This document shows positions 8,799 through 18,025 of a stretch of DNA of 64,000 bases, in pieces; within the stretch, counting starts at the first letter, position 1; every line of letters begins with the position of its first letter. Made by a program: the position numbers and the translations under genes. The DNA is taken from contig CAXSFM010000007.1 of NCBI GenBank assembly GCA_964236735.1, positions 171,332 to 235,331 on the forward strand, in the 5' to 3' direction. The notes below the pieces were generated by a model that worked only from the letters and a program-made list of their open reading frames with translations, had not been told where the DNA came from and ran no database searches. Source of the DNA: JAIVJG01 sp964236735. Its GTDB lineage: Bacteria > Acidobacteriota > Blastocatellia > Pyrinomonadales > Pyrinomonadaceae.

Positions 8799-10247
8799 AT
8801 GTCCGACCCAGTTGAAACACTGAACGACGCTACCGTCGCAGCAGAAGATCACACTGCCGCGCCGCCGCCCGGTGTGTGGAGTTCAATCCGCGAGGCGATT
8901 CATGGCTCGCGTCAGGATTACACGCAAGGGACAATCGGTCGCGCGATTCTTTTGCTCGCCGTTCCGATGGTGCTGGAGATGCTGATGGAGAGTGTCTTCG
9001 CCGTCGTGGACATCTTCTTCGTCTCGCGGCTCGGCTCAGAAGCGGTCGCCACCGTGAGCCTGACCGAATCGCTCATCATCGTGCTCTATGCACTGGCGAT
9101 GGGACTCGGCATCGGAGCCTCGGCGATGATCGCCAGACGCACGGGCGAGCGCGACACGGAAGGCGCGGCGCAGACGGCGGTGCAGTCGCTCATACTCGGC
9201 GTCGTCATCTCTGTGACACTCGGCGTGGTCGGCGTCATTTTCGCGCCGCGCCTGCTCGCGTTGATGGGAGCGTCGCCGGGCGTGCTGTCGCACATCATGT
9301 TCACGCGCATCATGCTCGGCGGCAACATCACGATTGTGATGCTGTTTTTAATCAACGCCGTCTTTCGCGGGGCGGGCGACGCGGCCATCTCGATGCGCGT
9401 GCTGTGGCTGGCGAACATCATCAACATCCTGCTGGGGCCGTGCCTCATCTTCGGCTTGGGGCCGTTTCCGCAACTCGGCGTTGTCGGCGCGGCGGTCGCG
9501 ACGAACATCGGGCGCGGCACGGGCGCACTCTACGCGCTGTCGCGCCTGCTGCGGACGGGCAGCCGCGTCTCTCTCTCGGCGAGACACCTGCGAGTGATGC
9601 CGTCCGTGATGTTGAGAGTCTTGCGCCTGTCGGCTTCGGGCACAGTTCAGGTCTTCATCGGGATGGCGAGTTGGATCGGACTCATCCGCATCATTTCTAC
9701 TTTCGGCAGCGAGGCTCTCGCGGGCTACACCATCGGCATCCGCATCATCCTCTTCGCGCTGCTGCCTTCGTGGGGCATGTCGAACGCGGCGGCGACGCTC
9801 GTCGGGCAGTCGCTCGGCGCGGGCAAGCCGGAGCGCGCCGAACAGGCAGTGTGGCGCGCGGGGTTTTACAATTTGTGCTTTCTCGGCACCATTGGACTCC
9901 TCTTCGTCATCTTCGCGCATCCGATCATCAGCCTCTTCGCGCCGACGCCGGAGGTGCTTGAGTACGGGACGGCGTGCCTGCGAACGGTCGCCTATGGCTT
10001 TCTCTTCTACGCCTACGGCATGGTCATCACGCAGTCTTTCAACGGCGCGGGCGACACGTTCACGCCGACCATTCTCAACCTCTTCGTCTTCTGGCTCTGG
10101 GAAATCCCGCTCGCCTACGTCCTCGCCGTCAAGTTCAACTTCGGGCCGCGCGGCGTCTTCTATGCGATCACGATTGCCTTCTCCACACTTGCATTAGCAA
10201 GCGCGCTCATCTTTCGACGCGGTCGCTGGAAGACGCGGACGGTGTAG
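8799..10247 (+). CDS. MATE-family efflux transporter
   Basis: The product is 482 aa with about 12 hydrophobic segments in two halves, the length and layout of multidrug and toxic compound extrusion proteins. Typical blocks are ILLLAVPMVLEMLMESVFAV in TM1, FRGAGDAAISMRV near residue 190, and FNGAGDTFTPTILNLFVFW in the second half. These proteins export cationic or organic compounds in exchange for Na+ or H+ across the inner membrane. The substrate cannot be read from sequence. A purine-rich AAGAGAGAC precedes the ATG. No regulator is adjacent. Confidence 0.92.
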   Translation: MSDPVETLNDATVAAEDHTAAPPPGVWSSIREAIHGSRQDYTQGTIGRAILLLAVPMVLEMLMESVFAVVDIFFVSRLGSEAVATVSLTESLIIVLYALAMGLGIGASAMIARRTGERDTEGAAQTAVQSLILGVVISVTLGVVGVIFAPRLLALMGASPGVLSHIMFTRIMLGGNITIVMLFLINAVFRGAGDAAISMRVLWLANIINILLGPCLIFGLGPFPQLGVVGAAVATNIGRGTGALYALSRLLRTGSRVSLSARHLRVMPSVMLRVLRLSASGTVQVFIGMASWIGLIRIISTFGSEALAGYTIGIRIILFALLPSWGMSNAAATLVGQSLGAGKPERAEQAVWRAGFYNLCFLGTIGLLFVIFAHPIISLFAPTPEVLEYGTACLRTVAYGFLFYAYGMVITQSFNGAGDTFTPTILNLFVFWLWEIPLAYVLAVKFNFGPRGVFYAITIAFSTLALASALIFRRGRWKTRTV

Positions 10248-10371
10248 TGAGCGTGGGATGGCTTGCCGGCGTGCCTCTTATCAACCTGTGTGGATTCTTT
10301 CGAGAGCGTTCGATGTTTTCGGATGAAGACAATGGTTGAGTGTTTGTTTCTAAATACGAATGAGGAAACTT

Positions 10372-11085
10372 ATGCACACTGATTCGGAGTTGATGGACAT
10401 TCACGTTCGCGCGTTGTTCACGCACGACAACGAGTCGCGGCTGTTGTTTGTCAACGAGCCGGACAACGTGACCGCGCCTGCTCCCCGTTTATTTTTAGGC
10501 CGCACGCGCGAGGACAATCTCTGGCGATTTCGCGCCAATTTGCCGGAAAGTCTCTGTGCAGAATTGGCTGCCCTGTGTGCGGATGAGCCGCCGTTGAAGG
10601 GCGAGTTCGATGAGTTGCCGCGACATCTTGAAGCTTACATTCGGTTACTCGAACAGCATGCGCCGGTGCAGGAGGAGCCGGAATCGGGGCCGGCCTATCT
10701 CATTCCTGAAGACGTGACGCTGCCGTCGAGAGCGTTGCTTGCCGTCACGGAAAAGGATGCGGAGACGTTACAGGGCGGCTTTGAGGATTTTGTCGCAGAG
10801 CTTCCCGCGTGGCAGCCTTACGTCGCACTCGTCGAAGACGGGCGTGCCGTCGCGGTTTGTCGCAGCGCGCGCATCACGCCTGAGGTGCACGAAGCCGGCG
10901 TCGAGACGCTGCCGGCTTTTCGCGGACAAGGCTATGCCGGAGATGTCACGGCTGGATGGGCGCAAAGAGTCCGGGCTGCCGGCGCTCTTCCGTTATACAG
11001 CACCTCCTGGGACAATCATGCTTCGCAAGCGGTCGCGCGAAAACTGCGTTTAGAATTTTACGGCGCAGATTTTCATATCATGTGA
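10372..11085 (+). CDS. GNAT-family N-acetyltransferase
   Basis: The product is 237 aa from this start. The C-terminal half carries the acetyl-CoA binding core of the FR47-like GNAT family: AGVETLPAFRGQGYAGDVTA (the R/QxxGxA-type loop), followed by LYSTSWDNHASQAVARKL. The N-terminal half is a less conserved acidic region. The acceptor is unknown. An in-frame ATG exists 12 nt upstream at 10360, but the only good Shine-Dalgarno (GAGGA, 10362-10366) lies inside that extension and is correctly placed for 10372. The gene stands alone. Confidence 0.85.
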   Translation: MHTDSELMDIHVRALFTHDNESRLLFVNEPDNVTAPAPRLFLGRTREDNLWRFRANLPESLCAELAALCADEPPLKGEFDELPRHLEAYIRLLEQHAPVQEEPESGPAYLIPEDVTLPSRALLAVTEKDAETLQGGFEDFVAELPAWQPYVALVEDGRAVAVCRSARITPEVHEAGVETLPAFRGQGYAGDVTAGWAQRVRAAGALPLYSTSWDNHASQAVARKLRLEFYGADFHIM

Positions 11086-11244
11086 TAGTGACCGGAACCG
11101 TGCTGTGAAAAAGAGTGGGGCAAAAAAATAACGCCGTCTCGCACAAGCCATCTTTCGTAATGATGCGTCGCGGTGTTGACGGAGTTGGCGTGTGAAGTTC
11201 AAGGTGACGCGGCAGAAGATAAGTTTCCCGTTCTTGTTTTCGCT

Positions 11245-12771
11245 ATGAATATCTACGACACGCGGCTGGTTCCGTTTTTGATGTTCGGCATTATGGCGTG
11301 TAGTTCGGTGGCGACTTACGCCTGGTACAACCCGCAGACGCGCGGCGGACGCTTGTTCGCTCTGGCAACTTACGCGGCGTGTTTCTGGATGCTGGGCGAT
11401 GTCATCGGGCGTTGCAGTTCCACGTTCGGCGTCAAGTATTTCGCCGAAGTGGTGCGCTATTTCGGCGTCATCAACGTGCCGGTGTGGATGTTCGCTTTTA
11501 CGCGCGTTTACTGCGGCAAAGCCATCAGCAATCGCACCATCGCGTTGCTGTTCGTCGTGCCTGCCGTCTCGTTTGCGTTGATGTCCACGTCGCTCTGGCA
11601 TCACCTGTTTTTCGCGTCAATGGAGTTGGCAAATTATGGACTGAGCACACGGTTCGGGCCGTACTTCTGGTACGTCCACACGCCCTACTGCTACCTGCTC
11701 AGTATTCTCAGCGTGCTGCTGGTGCTGAATGAAATCGGCCGCGTGCCGCGACAGTTTCGCAGCCAGATTTTCTTCCTCTTGATTTCGCTGTGCGTGCCCG
11801 TCGGCATCAACATCGCGGGGCTGGCCGGCTGGCTCCCCGGCTATTACAACACCGCGCTCAGTTTTCCGATTTTCGTGCTGCTGCTCTCCGTCGGCATCTT
11901 TCGCCATCGCCTGCTCAACATCAACCCCGTCGCTTACGAAAGCGTCTTCCAGAACGTGCGCGACGGCGTCATCATTCTCAGCCGCGACGACACCATCCTC
12001 GACATCAACCCCGTCGCCGCGCGACACACAGGCAAGTCGCGCGCGCAACTCATCGGCGCGCGACTCGCCGACGTTTTTTCCGGCTGGAGCGAGTTGATCG
12101 CCAAATGCCGCGACAAAGGGGAAATCTCCGACGAGTTCGCGCACGCGCGCGACGAAACCTCGTGTCATTACTCGATTCACACCGCCAACTTCATCGGCAT
12201 CGGCAACGAATTCGATGGCCGCATCCTCACGTTGCGCGACATCACCGCGCACAAGCAATATCAGGACTCGCTCGAAACGCTCGCGTACCTCGACCCTCTG
12301 ACGCGCCTCGCCAACCGGCGACGCTTTCAGGAGGAAATCGAAAAGACTTTGCAGCGCGCCGCACGCCGCGAAGAATTTTTCGCCATTTTGTATTTCGACC
12401 TCAACAAGTTCAAAGCCGTGAACGACACGCTGGGGCACGAAACGGGCGACGAGCTTTTGAAACACGTCGGCGCGCGCACGCTCTCATTGTTGCGCGCGCC
12501 CGATTTCGTGGCTCGACTGGGCGGCGATGAGTTTGTGATTCTTCTGCACAACACCACCGCCGCCGATCTCCACACCGTCGTCGCGCGCCTCATCGAACAC
12601 GTCGAACAGCCTCTCGCCGTGCAGGAACACACGCTGATTCCACGTCTCAGTCTGGGCGCGGCCTTTTATCCGCAGGACGGCGACAATCTGCAAGACCTCC
12701 TGCGCCACGCCGATGCCGCCATGTATCGCGCCAAAGCGCAGGGCGGCGGTCTGGCCGCGCTCGGGCATTGA
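11245..12771 (+). CDS. Membrane diguanylate cyclase (7TM sensor - PAS - GGDEF)
   Basis: The product is 508 aa from the ATG at 11245; an open frame extends upstream to 11173 but those residues look non-coding. Residues 1-230 contain about seven membrane segments of the histidine-kinase N-terminal 7TM type. A PAS domain follows (about 235-350, VFQNVRDGVIILSRDDTILDIN). The GGDEF domain occupies about 350-505. The signature is intact (GGDEF 426-430), as is the product-inhibition site RAPD (417-420), so it should make cyclic di-GMP with feedback control. No EAL domain is present. The signal sensed is unknown. No strong Shine-Dalgarno is visible. Confidence 0.88.
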   Translation: MNIYDTRLVPFLMFGIMACSSVATYAWYNPQTRGGRLFALATYAACFWMLGDVIGRCSSTFGVKYFAEVVRYFGVINVPVWMFAFTRVYCGKAISNRTIALLFVVPAVSFALMSTSLWHHLFFASMELANYGLSTRFGPYFWYVHTPYCYLLSILSVLLVLNEIGRVPRQFRSQIFFLLISLCVPVGINIAGLAGWLPGYYNTALSFPIFVLLLSVGIFRHRLLNINPVAYESVFQNVRDGVIILSRDDTILDINPVAARHTGKSRAQLIGARLADVFSGWSELIAKCRDKGEISDEFAHARDETSCHYSIHTANFIGIGNEFDGRILTLRDITAHKQYQDSLETLAYLDPLTRLANRRRFQEEIEKTLQRAARREEFFAILYFDLNKFKAVNDTLGHETGDELLKHVGARTLSLLRAPDFVARLGGDEFVILLHNTTAADLHTVVARLIEHVEQPLAVQEHTLIPRLSLGAAFYPQDGDNLQDLLRHADAAMYRAKAQGGGLAALGH

Positions 12772-12827
12772 AGCGCAGTTCTTAACATCAGCTCACCGTC
12801 CGCTCAGATCGGTGTTAAATTGCTTCC

Positions 12828-14003
12828 ATGTCACGAAAGGAACACATCACGCACCCATCGAAAAATCTCAACTCTCTGTTGATTTCGTTAATGTTGGCAA
12901 CTACGCTCACGACGAGTTGCGGGGCGAGCACGCGAATCACAAGCCGCGTCAATGACGCGCCGCTTGCCGCCGCCGTTGATGATGACGCCGCCAGCGCGCT
13001 CTCCGCGACGAGCAGCATGACGAGCGCGCGTTCCAGCCACACGGCGACGCTGTTGCCCAACGGCCAGGTTTTAATCGCGGGCGGGATGGAGCGCAACGGG
13101 GTCTTTTTCAACACCGCCGAACTTTACAATCCGGCGACAAGTCGTTTTACCGCCGCGCCCAAAAGCATGAGCACGCAACGCGCCGGCCACACGGCGATCT
13201 TGTTGCCGAACAGCAAAGTCTTGATCGCCGGCGGCTGGAGCAGCGATGCCGTCCTGTCAAGCGGGGAACTATACGACCCTGAGACGGGCGCATTCACACC
13301 GACCGGAAACATGGCGACGCCGCGCGGCGACTTTTCGGCGACGCTGCTCCCGAACGGCAAGGTGCTGGTGGCGGGCGGCGAAGGTGAGCACGCGCTGTCG
13401 AGCGCGGAAGTTTACGATCCGGCCACAGGGAAATTTACGGCGACGGGCAACATGAGCGCTGGCCGCACAATGCACACAGGGGCTCTGCTGCCGAACGGCA
13501 AGGTATTGATTGCGGGCGGCGGTGAGTATGAGCATCCGCTTAACAGCGCGGAGTTATATGACTCGACGACCGGAACTTTTAGCGTGACCGGCAGCATGAG
13601 CGTGCCGCGTTACAAACAAGCGGCGACCGTCCTGTCTGATGGCAACGTTTTGATTGTCGGCGGCTCGAATGGGAGAGACTGGCAAGGGCGTTACGCCAGC
13701 AGCGAAATCTACAACGTGGCGAAAGGCGTCTTCTCCACGGTCAGCGAGATGAAGACGGCGCGCTTCAAATTGCCGGAAGCCGTCGCCTTGCTGAAGGATG
13801 GCACGGTGCTGGTGGCTGGCGGCGGCGAGCAGGTCGAAACCTACAATCCCGCCACGAAAACTTTTAGCATCGCGACAGGCCACATGGACACGGCGAGATT
13901 TTACTCGACGGCGACTTTGTTAACGGACGGCAGGGTTTTGATCGCCGGCGGTTACGATGCACACAGCCTCGCCAGCACGAAGGCGTGGGTGTATAAAACC
14001 TAA
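12828..14003 (+). CDS. Kelch-repeat lipoprotein
   Basis: The product is 391 aa. It has a lipoprotein-type signal ending LATTLTTSC (Cys31), then a short linker. Six to seven kelch-like repeats follow, each reading roughly M-T-x-x-R-x-x-H-T-A-T-L-L-P-N-G-x-V-L-I-A-G-G followed by a SAELYDPATG turn. Together they form a beta-propeller. Comparable bacterial proteins lie on the cell surface and bind proteins or sugars. No catalytic residue set (such as the galactose-oxidase copper ligands) was recognised. The nucleotide-level repetition at 13020-13950 is due to these protein repeats. Confidence 0.87.
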   Translation: MSRKEHITHPSKNLNSLLISLMLATTLTTSCGASTRITSRVNDAPLAAAVDDDAASALSATSSMTSARSSHTATLLPNGQVLIAGGMERNGVFFNTAELYNPATSRFTAAPKSMSTQRAGHTAILLPNSKVLIAGGWSSDAVLSSGELYDPETGAFTPTGNMATPRGDFSATLLPNGKVLVAGGEGEHALSSAEVYDPATGKFTATGNMSAGRTMHTGALLPNGKVLIAGGGEYEHPLNSAELYDSTTGTFSVTGSMSVPRYKQAATVLSDGNVLIVGGSNGRDWQGRYASSEIYNVAKGVFSTVSEMKTARFKLPEAVALLKDGTVLVAGGGEQVETYNPATKTFSIATGHMDTARFYSTATLLTDGRVLIAGGYDAHSLASTKAWVYKT

Positions 14004-14062
14004 ACACGCGAACGTCGCAAGATACATGATGGGAAGCGCGTGCGGGTATCTTCATAAAAGCG

Positions 14063-14092
14063 TTGTCAATAACTTAGTCGTTCATCTAAACT
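14063..14092 (+). promoter_or_regulatory. Possible sigma70-type promoter for the 14203 gene
   Basis: TTGTCA (14063-14068) and TAAACT (14087-14092) are separated by 18 bp, about 110 bp upstream of the start at 14203. It is a plausible but unproven housekeeping promoter. Confidence 0.35.
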
Positions 14093-14202
14093 CGCAGGGC
14101 TTCATCAAGCACCGCGATGGAAATTCGTTTATCCGTCTCGTCAAAGACTTGAAATAAAGCTTCACCTTCTCTCGAAGCATCCAACTCGGCACAGGAGAAA
14201 CC

Positions 14203-15171
14203 ATGAACCTCAAATACTTTTTGGCCGCTACTTTTGCTTTGTTGTGCTGCACGTTGTCTGTGAGCGCGCAGAGTTATCAAGTGTCACAAACCGGAATTTT
14301 TACTCCGCAACACAAAAAGGTTTTGCTCCTGAAAGAACCGACAGGGCAGAAGAGCGTTATTTTGTTTCAGACTAAATTGCGTGTGAACACGGATGGCTCG
14401 CCATTGTCCTATCATCCGCAAGACCCACGCGGGAAAGATAAGGCTCTCAACAATATCTGCAACGCGATTGTGGTTAAGAAAGGCGCTTCCGACAAAAATC
14501 TTTGCTTTACAAGTTTCAGCGAAGCCATCGGCGTCTTTGAAAAATTCCGGGACTCTAATTATCAGACAATTCCTCAAGGCTTTCGCATCACCTGGGAAAA
14601 TGTTCTGCCGACAATCCGGGAGGGCGGCAAAAATATTCCCTGCGTTTTCAAAACGGGAGAATATAAAGGTTACTTCGGATCACTCACCGCCTTGAAAAAT
14701 GACTTAACCGGCGACAAAGGCGAGTGTGAAATTGATAACCAGGTAAATCCGCTGACCGTCCCTGCCTTAGTGTTGGTCGGCGGCGATAGTGTCGTCAGAA
14801 GATTCGGCGCGAAGGTTGGTGATTTGCTCGTGGCTTATAATCCGAAAACAAATCTCGTTAGCTCGGCGATCATCGGAGACACGGGGCCGAGAGACAATCT
14901 GGGAGAAGGCTCGGTTTTATTGAACATGAAACTTCTGGGAGCGACGACTCCGCCGACCAACAAAACGGAGACCTTCAAACTCTCCATCGAGGATACGCAA
15001 ATTCTGGTGGCGATTATTCCGGCTTCGCGTTTATTTCACATTCAGGGAAATAAGCCGTACACGACGGATAACATCAATCAACGAGTCGGCGATTGGCAGG
15101 CCAATGCGGGATTTGCCGCGCCTGACAAATTCATTGATTTTATGAAATCGTTTCAAACGAAGCTCAATTGA
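14203..15171 (+). CDS. Exported protein of unknown function, AT-richer than neighbours
   Basis: The product is 322 aa with a clear signal peptide (MNLKYFLAATFALLCC, cleavage near SVSAQS at 24). The mature part is mixed alpha/beta with a motif-poor sequence; I do not recognise the family. Two hydrophobic strands (VPALVLVGGDSVVRRFG, TQILVAIIPASRLFHI) suggest a soluble domain. Shine-Dalgarno AGGAG precedes the ATG. Base composition is visibly lower in GC and its codon use freer (many A/T third positions) than the flanking genes, which may mean recent acquisition. It is probably monocistronic. Confidence 0.75.
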   Translation: MNLKYFLAATFALLCCTLSVSAQSYQVSQTGIFTPQHKKVLLLKEPTGQKSVILFQTKLRVNTDGSPLSYHPQDPRGKDKALNNICNAIVVKKGASDKNLCFTSFSEAIGVFEKFRDSNYQTIPQGFRITWENVLPTIREGGKNIPCVFKTGEYKGYFGSLTALKNDLTGDKGECEIDNQVNPLTVPALVLVGGDSVVRRFGAKVGDLLVAYNPKTNLVSSAIIGDTGPRDNLGEGSVLLNMKLLGATTPPTNKTETFKLSIEDTQILVAIIPASRLFHIQGNKPYTTDNINQRVGDWQANAGFAAPDKFIDFMKSFQTKLN

Positions 15172-15349
15172 AATTGGTTTATGCCACGCCGGACAAATCA
15201 TTGGACGTGCGCTCGAAACAAAAGACTCGCCTCGAGCGCAACATGTTTCCGGGACGTTGCGCCTATTCAACTTTGCTCCACAGCAATTCGGTCGTTAAAT
15301 TTCTGTTGCGAGGATTTACGTCGGGAAGTAAATCCCGGAGGATTAAATT

Positions 15350-15748
15350 ATGACGAGTCGCTTTATCGGCCTTGCCGCGCTGACGCTGGCGCTCTCTCTT
15401 TCGCCGGCTTGCACACAGACTTCAAATAATGCCAACACCGCTGTTGCGCCAACGTCTGTTGCGCCAACGTCGCCGTTGATGGTTGCGGCGAGAGAAGGCA
15501 AGGCCGACGTGGTGCGCGCGTTGCTCTCAGGTAATAACGTGAACGTGAATGCGACCGATGCCCAGGGCGACACCCCGCTCATCGAAGCGTCTCGCTTCGG
15601 GCACGACGACGTGGCGCGCGCGTTAGTTGAGCATGGCGCTGACGTGAAGTTGAAGAACAAAGAAGGACAGACCGCGCTCATGCTGGCGGCGACGAACGGC
15701 CATGATGATGTCGTCAGGATATTGAAAGAGGCAGGCGCGAAAGAGTAA
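15350..15748 (+). CDS. Ankyrin-repeat lipoprotein
   Basis: The product is 132 aa. It has a lipobox signal ending LSPAC (Cys21) and a Thr/Asn/Ala linker with VAPTS repeated in tandem. Three ankyrin repeats follow: PLMVAAREGKADVVRALLS, TPLIEASRFGHDDVARALVE and TALMLAATNGHDDVVRILKE. It should be anchored in the envelope and bind another protein. GGAGG lies 10 nt before the ATG. No partner gene is adjacent. Confidence 0.88.
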   Translation: MTSRFIGLAALTLALSLSPACTQTSNNANTAVAPTSVAPTSPLMVAAREGKADVVRALLSGNNVNVNATDAQGDTPLIEASRFGHDDVARALVEHGADVKLKNKEGQTALMLAATNGHDDVVRILKEAGAKE

Positions 15749-15852
15749 CGTGAAAGATGTTTTCATCAAGCGGCGAAATCTCAAACGCATTCAGCCAGAC
15801 TGCCTGAGTGTGTGCCTTCCATCATTCTTTGGTTGATTCACGATGAGGCTAA

Positions 15853-15970
15853 CGCAGCCGCCGCGCTTTCCTGCGAGGAGAAAAGCGCGGCGGCTGCGCG
15901 GCACCGTCCGCCCCCGCGTGGCGGACGTGCTGCGGGGACGGCTCGACATCCACCCTGCCGAGCCGTCCCC
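15853..15970. repeat. Three consecutive perfect stem-loops between convergent genes
   Basis: Hairpin 1 has 17-bp arms 15853-15869 and 15882-15898 (CGCAGCCGCCGCGCTTT), loop 12. Hairpin 2 has 8-bp arms 15905-15912 and 15920-15927 (CGTCCGCC), loop 7. Hairpin 3 has 12-bp arms 15934-15945 and 15959-15970 (GGGGACGGCTCG), loop 13. There are no T-tracts. They end 4 nt before the stop codon of the minus-strand gene. They may block transcription from both sides or be a repeat cluster. Confidence 0.8.
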
Positions 15971-15974
15971 GGAC

Positions 15975-17852
15975 TCAATTTTGTTTTAACCTGCGTGCGA
16001 GAAGGCGCGCGGCGCGTTCAGGTAAGGCCAGCGCGTCGTCCGGCTTTCTCAAATAAAGGTTGGCTCCCGCACGGCGCGCGTCCCGCTCGACATCTCTCGA
16101 TGAGAGCATGATGATCGGCGTCTGCTGGCGATGTGCAAGCGAGCGCGCCCGTCGAATCAGTTCCAGCCCGGTGACGTGCGGTAACTGTTGATCGAAAATC
16201 ATGAGATCGTAGTCATCCGCGCTCTCAATCTTCGAGAGAGCGTCTGCCCCGTCGTCGCACGTCTCGACTGCCCAGCCTTCATCCTCCAACATTTCTTTGA
16301 CCATGCCAGCGATGAGATGGTCGTCCTCGACGTAGAGAATCGTCACAGGGCGAGTCTCCTGCGCGCCGCCCGCGTCGCGAAACATCAGACTGCTCTTGCG
16401 CGCCTCGCCCGGCGTCCGCAGCGGAAGCAGTTGCTGGTGGCGCGTGTGCAGCATCGAGTCGAGGCTCTGACGCTTGATGCCGAGCAGTTGCGCGGCGCGC
16501 GCCGTCGTGCCGCCCGCGTCCGCCAGCGCGCGCTCGACGAGGCAGGCTTCATAGCGGCGCACGGCTTGCTTGAAAGAAAAATTCGTCCACGTCTCCGGCA
16601 TCGGAAGAACGCCGAGCAGGAACAGCACGCGGCGCGCGGAGTTGGCGAGACGGTCTTTGCTGCCCGGATGCCGCGTGCCGGAGAGCAGTTCGGCGGCGCG
16701 GTCGAAGGTGACGCCCAGATCGTGCGGCGTCAGTTGCTCGCCCAATTCTTCGATGACGGCGAGCGAGGCCTGTCCCGCGCCTTCCGTGTCGCCCGCTGCC
16801 TGCGCCACCTCGACGGCGTGTTGCAGCGTGAGGCGCGCGAGTTGATGACGGCTGAGACGTGCGAGCGCGCGCCCGTGCGTCGTCAACGCTTCGGCGAGGA
16901 GCGATTGTTCGCCGCCGTGCTCGAGCGTCTGGACGGCAGCACGGACGAGCTTTTCGGCGGCATCGGCGCGGCCTTCGGCGAGCAACACGCGCGCCCGCGT
17001 CTCATCCACCTGCGCGAGATGCACGCTATCCTTGAGACTCGTGAACAGAGCCTGCGCGCGGTCGAGATGCTCGTGCGCTTCGCGGTACTTGCCGAGCGTG
17101 CTGAACAAAAAGCCGAGATTGTTTTCGACGCAGCCGTGATAACGCGCGTGTCCGGCTTGCTCGAAGTGATAACTGGCGGCGGCGTATTCGATGAGCGCGC
17201 GGTCAATGTAATCCTCGCGCCGTTCCATCTCGCCCAGATTCCTTAACACTTTGCCGAATCCGTTATGGAATTTTCCCTTGAGGGCGTGGTTATGACTTTT
17301 CTCGAACAGGGAAGCCGCTTCGGTATCAATGCGTAAAGCGTCATTGAATCTGTTTGCACCCATCTCGATGATGGCGCTCCGCAGCAAAGCGACCAACCTA
17401 ATTTCGCTATCCTTATCAGGCAGGCGGCGCAACGCTTCTTGCAGCACCACACGCGCTTCATCAAAAGCGCCCTCGCGCCAGTAACAGGTTGCAAGTTCTA
17501 TCTGCGCCTCTGCTATCTTCCCTTCGTCTTGCAGAGACTCGAAATAGGTGATGCTTTCGCTGATGAGATTCTTGGCTAATTCCTGCGACCCGTTAACCTG
17601 TCCGGCGCTACCAATCCATCCTGTTAAGACGCCAACCCGTAAAATCACTTCCGCCGTCGTCGCCTCGTCAACGTCGTCAAGCGTCGGGCGCTCTCCGATG
17701 TGCGACCAGATTTCGCCCAGCGCTTGGCTGGCGGCCACATAGTTTCCCGTCTCTTCAAGCTCTTTAGAGAGGCGGCAGCGAAGACGCGCCTGCTCGTTGT
17801 ACGTGAGCGTCGGATCGGCTATCTGGTGGAGTAACTGGCTGGTTAAACTCAT
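15975..17852 (-). CDS. TPR - Fis-type HTH - response-regulator receiver fusion protein
   Basis: The product is 625 aa from the ATG at 17852, which has AAAGGTGAG at proper spacing; the open frame extends 22 codons further without a ribosome site. Residues about 1-400 are tetratricopeptide-like helices (for example AQIELATCYWREGAFDEARVVL). Residues about 435-490 hold a Fis-type helix-turn-helix (VERALADAGGTTARAAQLLG then IKRQSLDSML). A receiver domain follows from about 505, with the acidic pair in YVEDDH, phospho-acceptor Asp554 (IFDQQLP), Ser in MLSS and Lys603 (LRKP). Placing the receiver after the DNA-binding helix is the reverse of usual response regulators. It is divergent from the 76-aa secreted peptide, a likely target. 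No kinase is adjacent. Confidence 0.85.
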   Translation of the reverse strand: MSLTSQLLHQIADPTLTYNEQARLRCRLSKELEETGNYVAASQALGEIWSHIGERPTLDDVDEATTAEVILRVGVLTGWIGSAGQVNGSQELAKNLISESITYFESLQDEGKIAEAQIELATCYWREGAFDEARVVLQEALRRLPDKDSEIRLVALLRSAIIEMGANRFNDALRIDTEAASLFEKSHNHALKGKFHNGFGKVLRNLGEMERREDYIDRALIEYAAASYHFEQAGHARYHGCVENNLGFLFSTLGKYREAHEHLDRAQALFTSLKDSVHLAQVDETRARVLLAEGRADAAEKLVRAAVQTLEHGGEQSLLAEALTTHGRALARLSRHQLARLTLQHAVEVAQAAGDTEGAGQASLAVIEELGEQLTPHDLGVTFDRAAELLSGTRHPGSKDRLANSARRVLFLLGVLPMPETWTNFSFKQAVRRYEACLVERALADAGGTTARAAQLLGIKRQSLDSMLHTRHQQLLPLRTPGEARKSSLMFRDAGGAQETRPVTILYVEDDHLIAGMVKEMLEDEGWAVETCDDGADALSKIESADDYDLMIFDQQLPHVTGLELIRRARSLAHRQQTPIIMLSSRDVERDARRAGANLYLRKPDDALALPERAARLLARRLKQN

Positions 17853-18025
17853 GTGAGGCTCACCTTTCTTTGCGCCGGGCGAATGAGCGCCGGCGTGTGT
17901 GTGGGCGCGTCCCAACACGGCAGGGTGTTAAGATGCGTCGTCGGAAATTGCCTTCGGTGGGCTGTTCAGTAATCCATTCCCACCGTCTCTCACAAACCAC
18001 AAGTAAGACTGCTTAGGAGAACACC
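17853..18025. other. Divergent intergenic region, likely shared promoter/operator
   Basis: These 173 bp separate the regulator (minus, 17852) from the small secreted peptide (plus, 18026). I could not assign promoters with confidence. CTTAGGAGAA (Shine-Dalgarno for 18026) and AAAGGTGAG (for 17852) are clear at the two ends. Confidence 0.5.

Noticed and set aside
13020..13950. Spaced repeats resembling a CRISPR array
   Set aside because: The repeats are imperfect and in frame, and encode kelch blades; spacers are not unique sequences of fixed length.
13957..14157. 66-codon frame overlapping the kelch gene end
   Set aside because: It starts inside the kelch gene in another frame and has no ribosome site.
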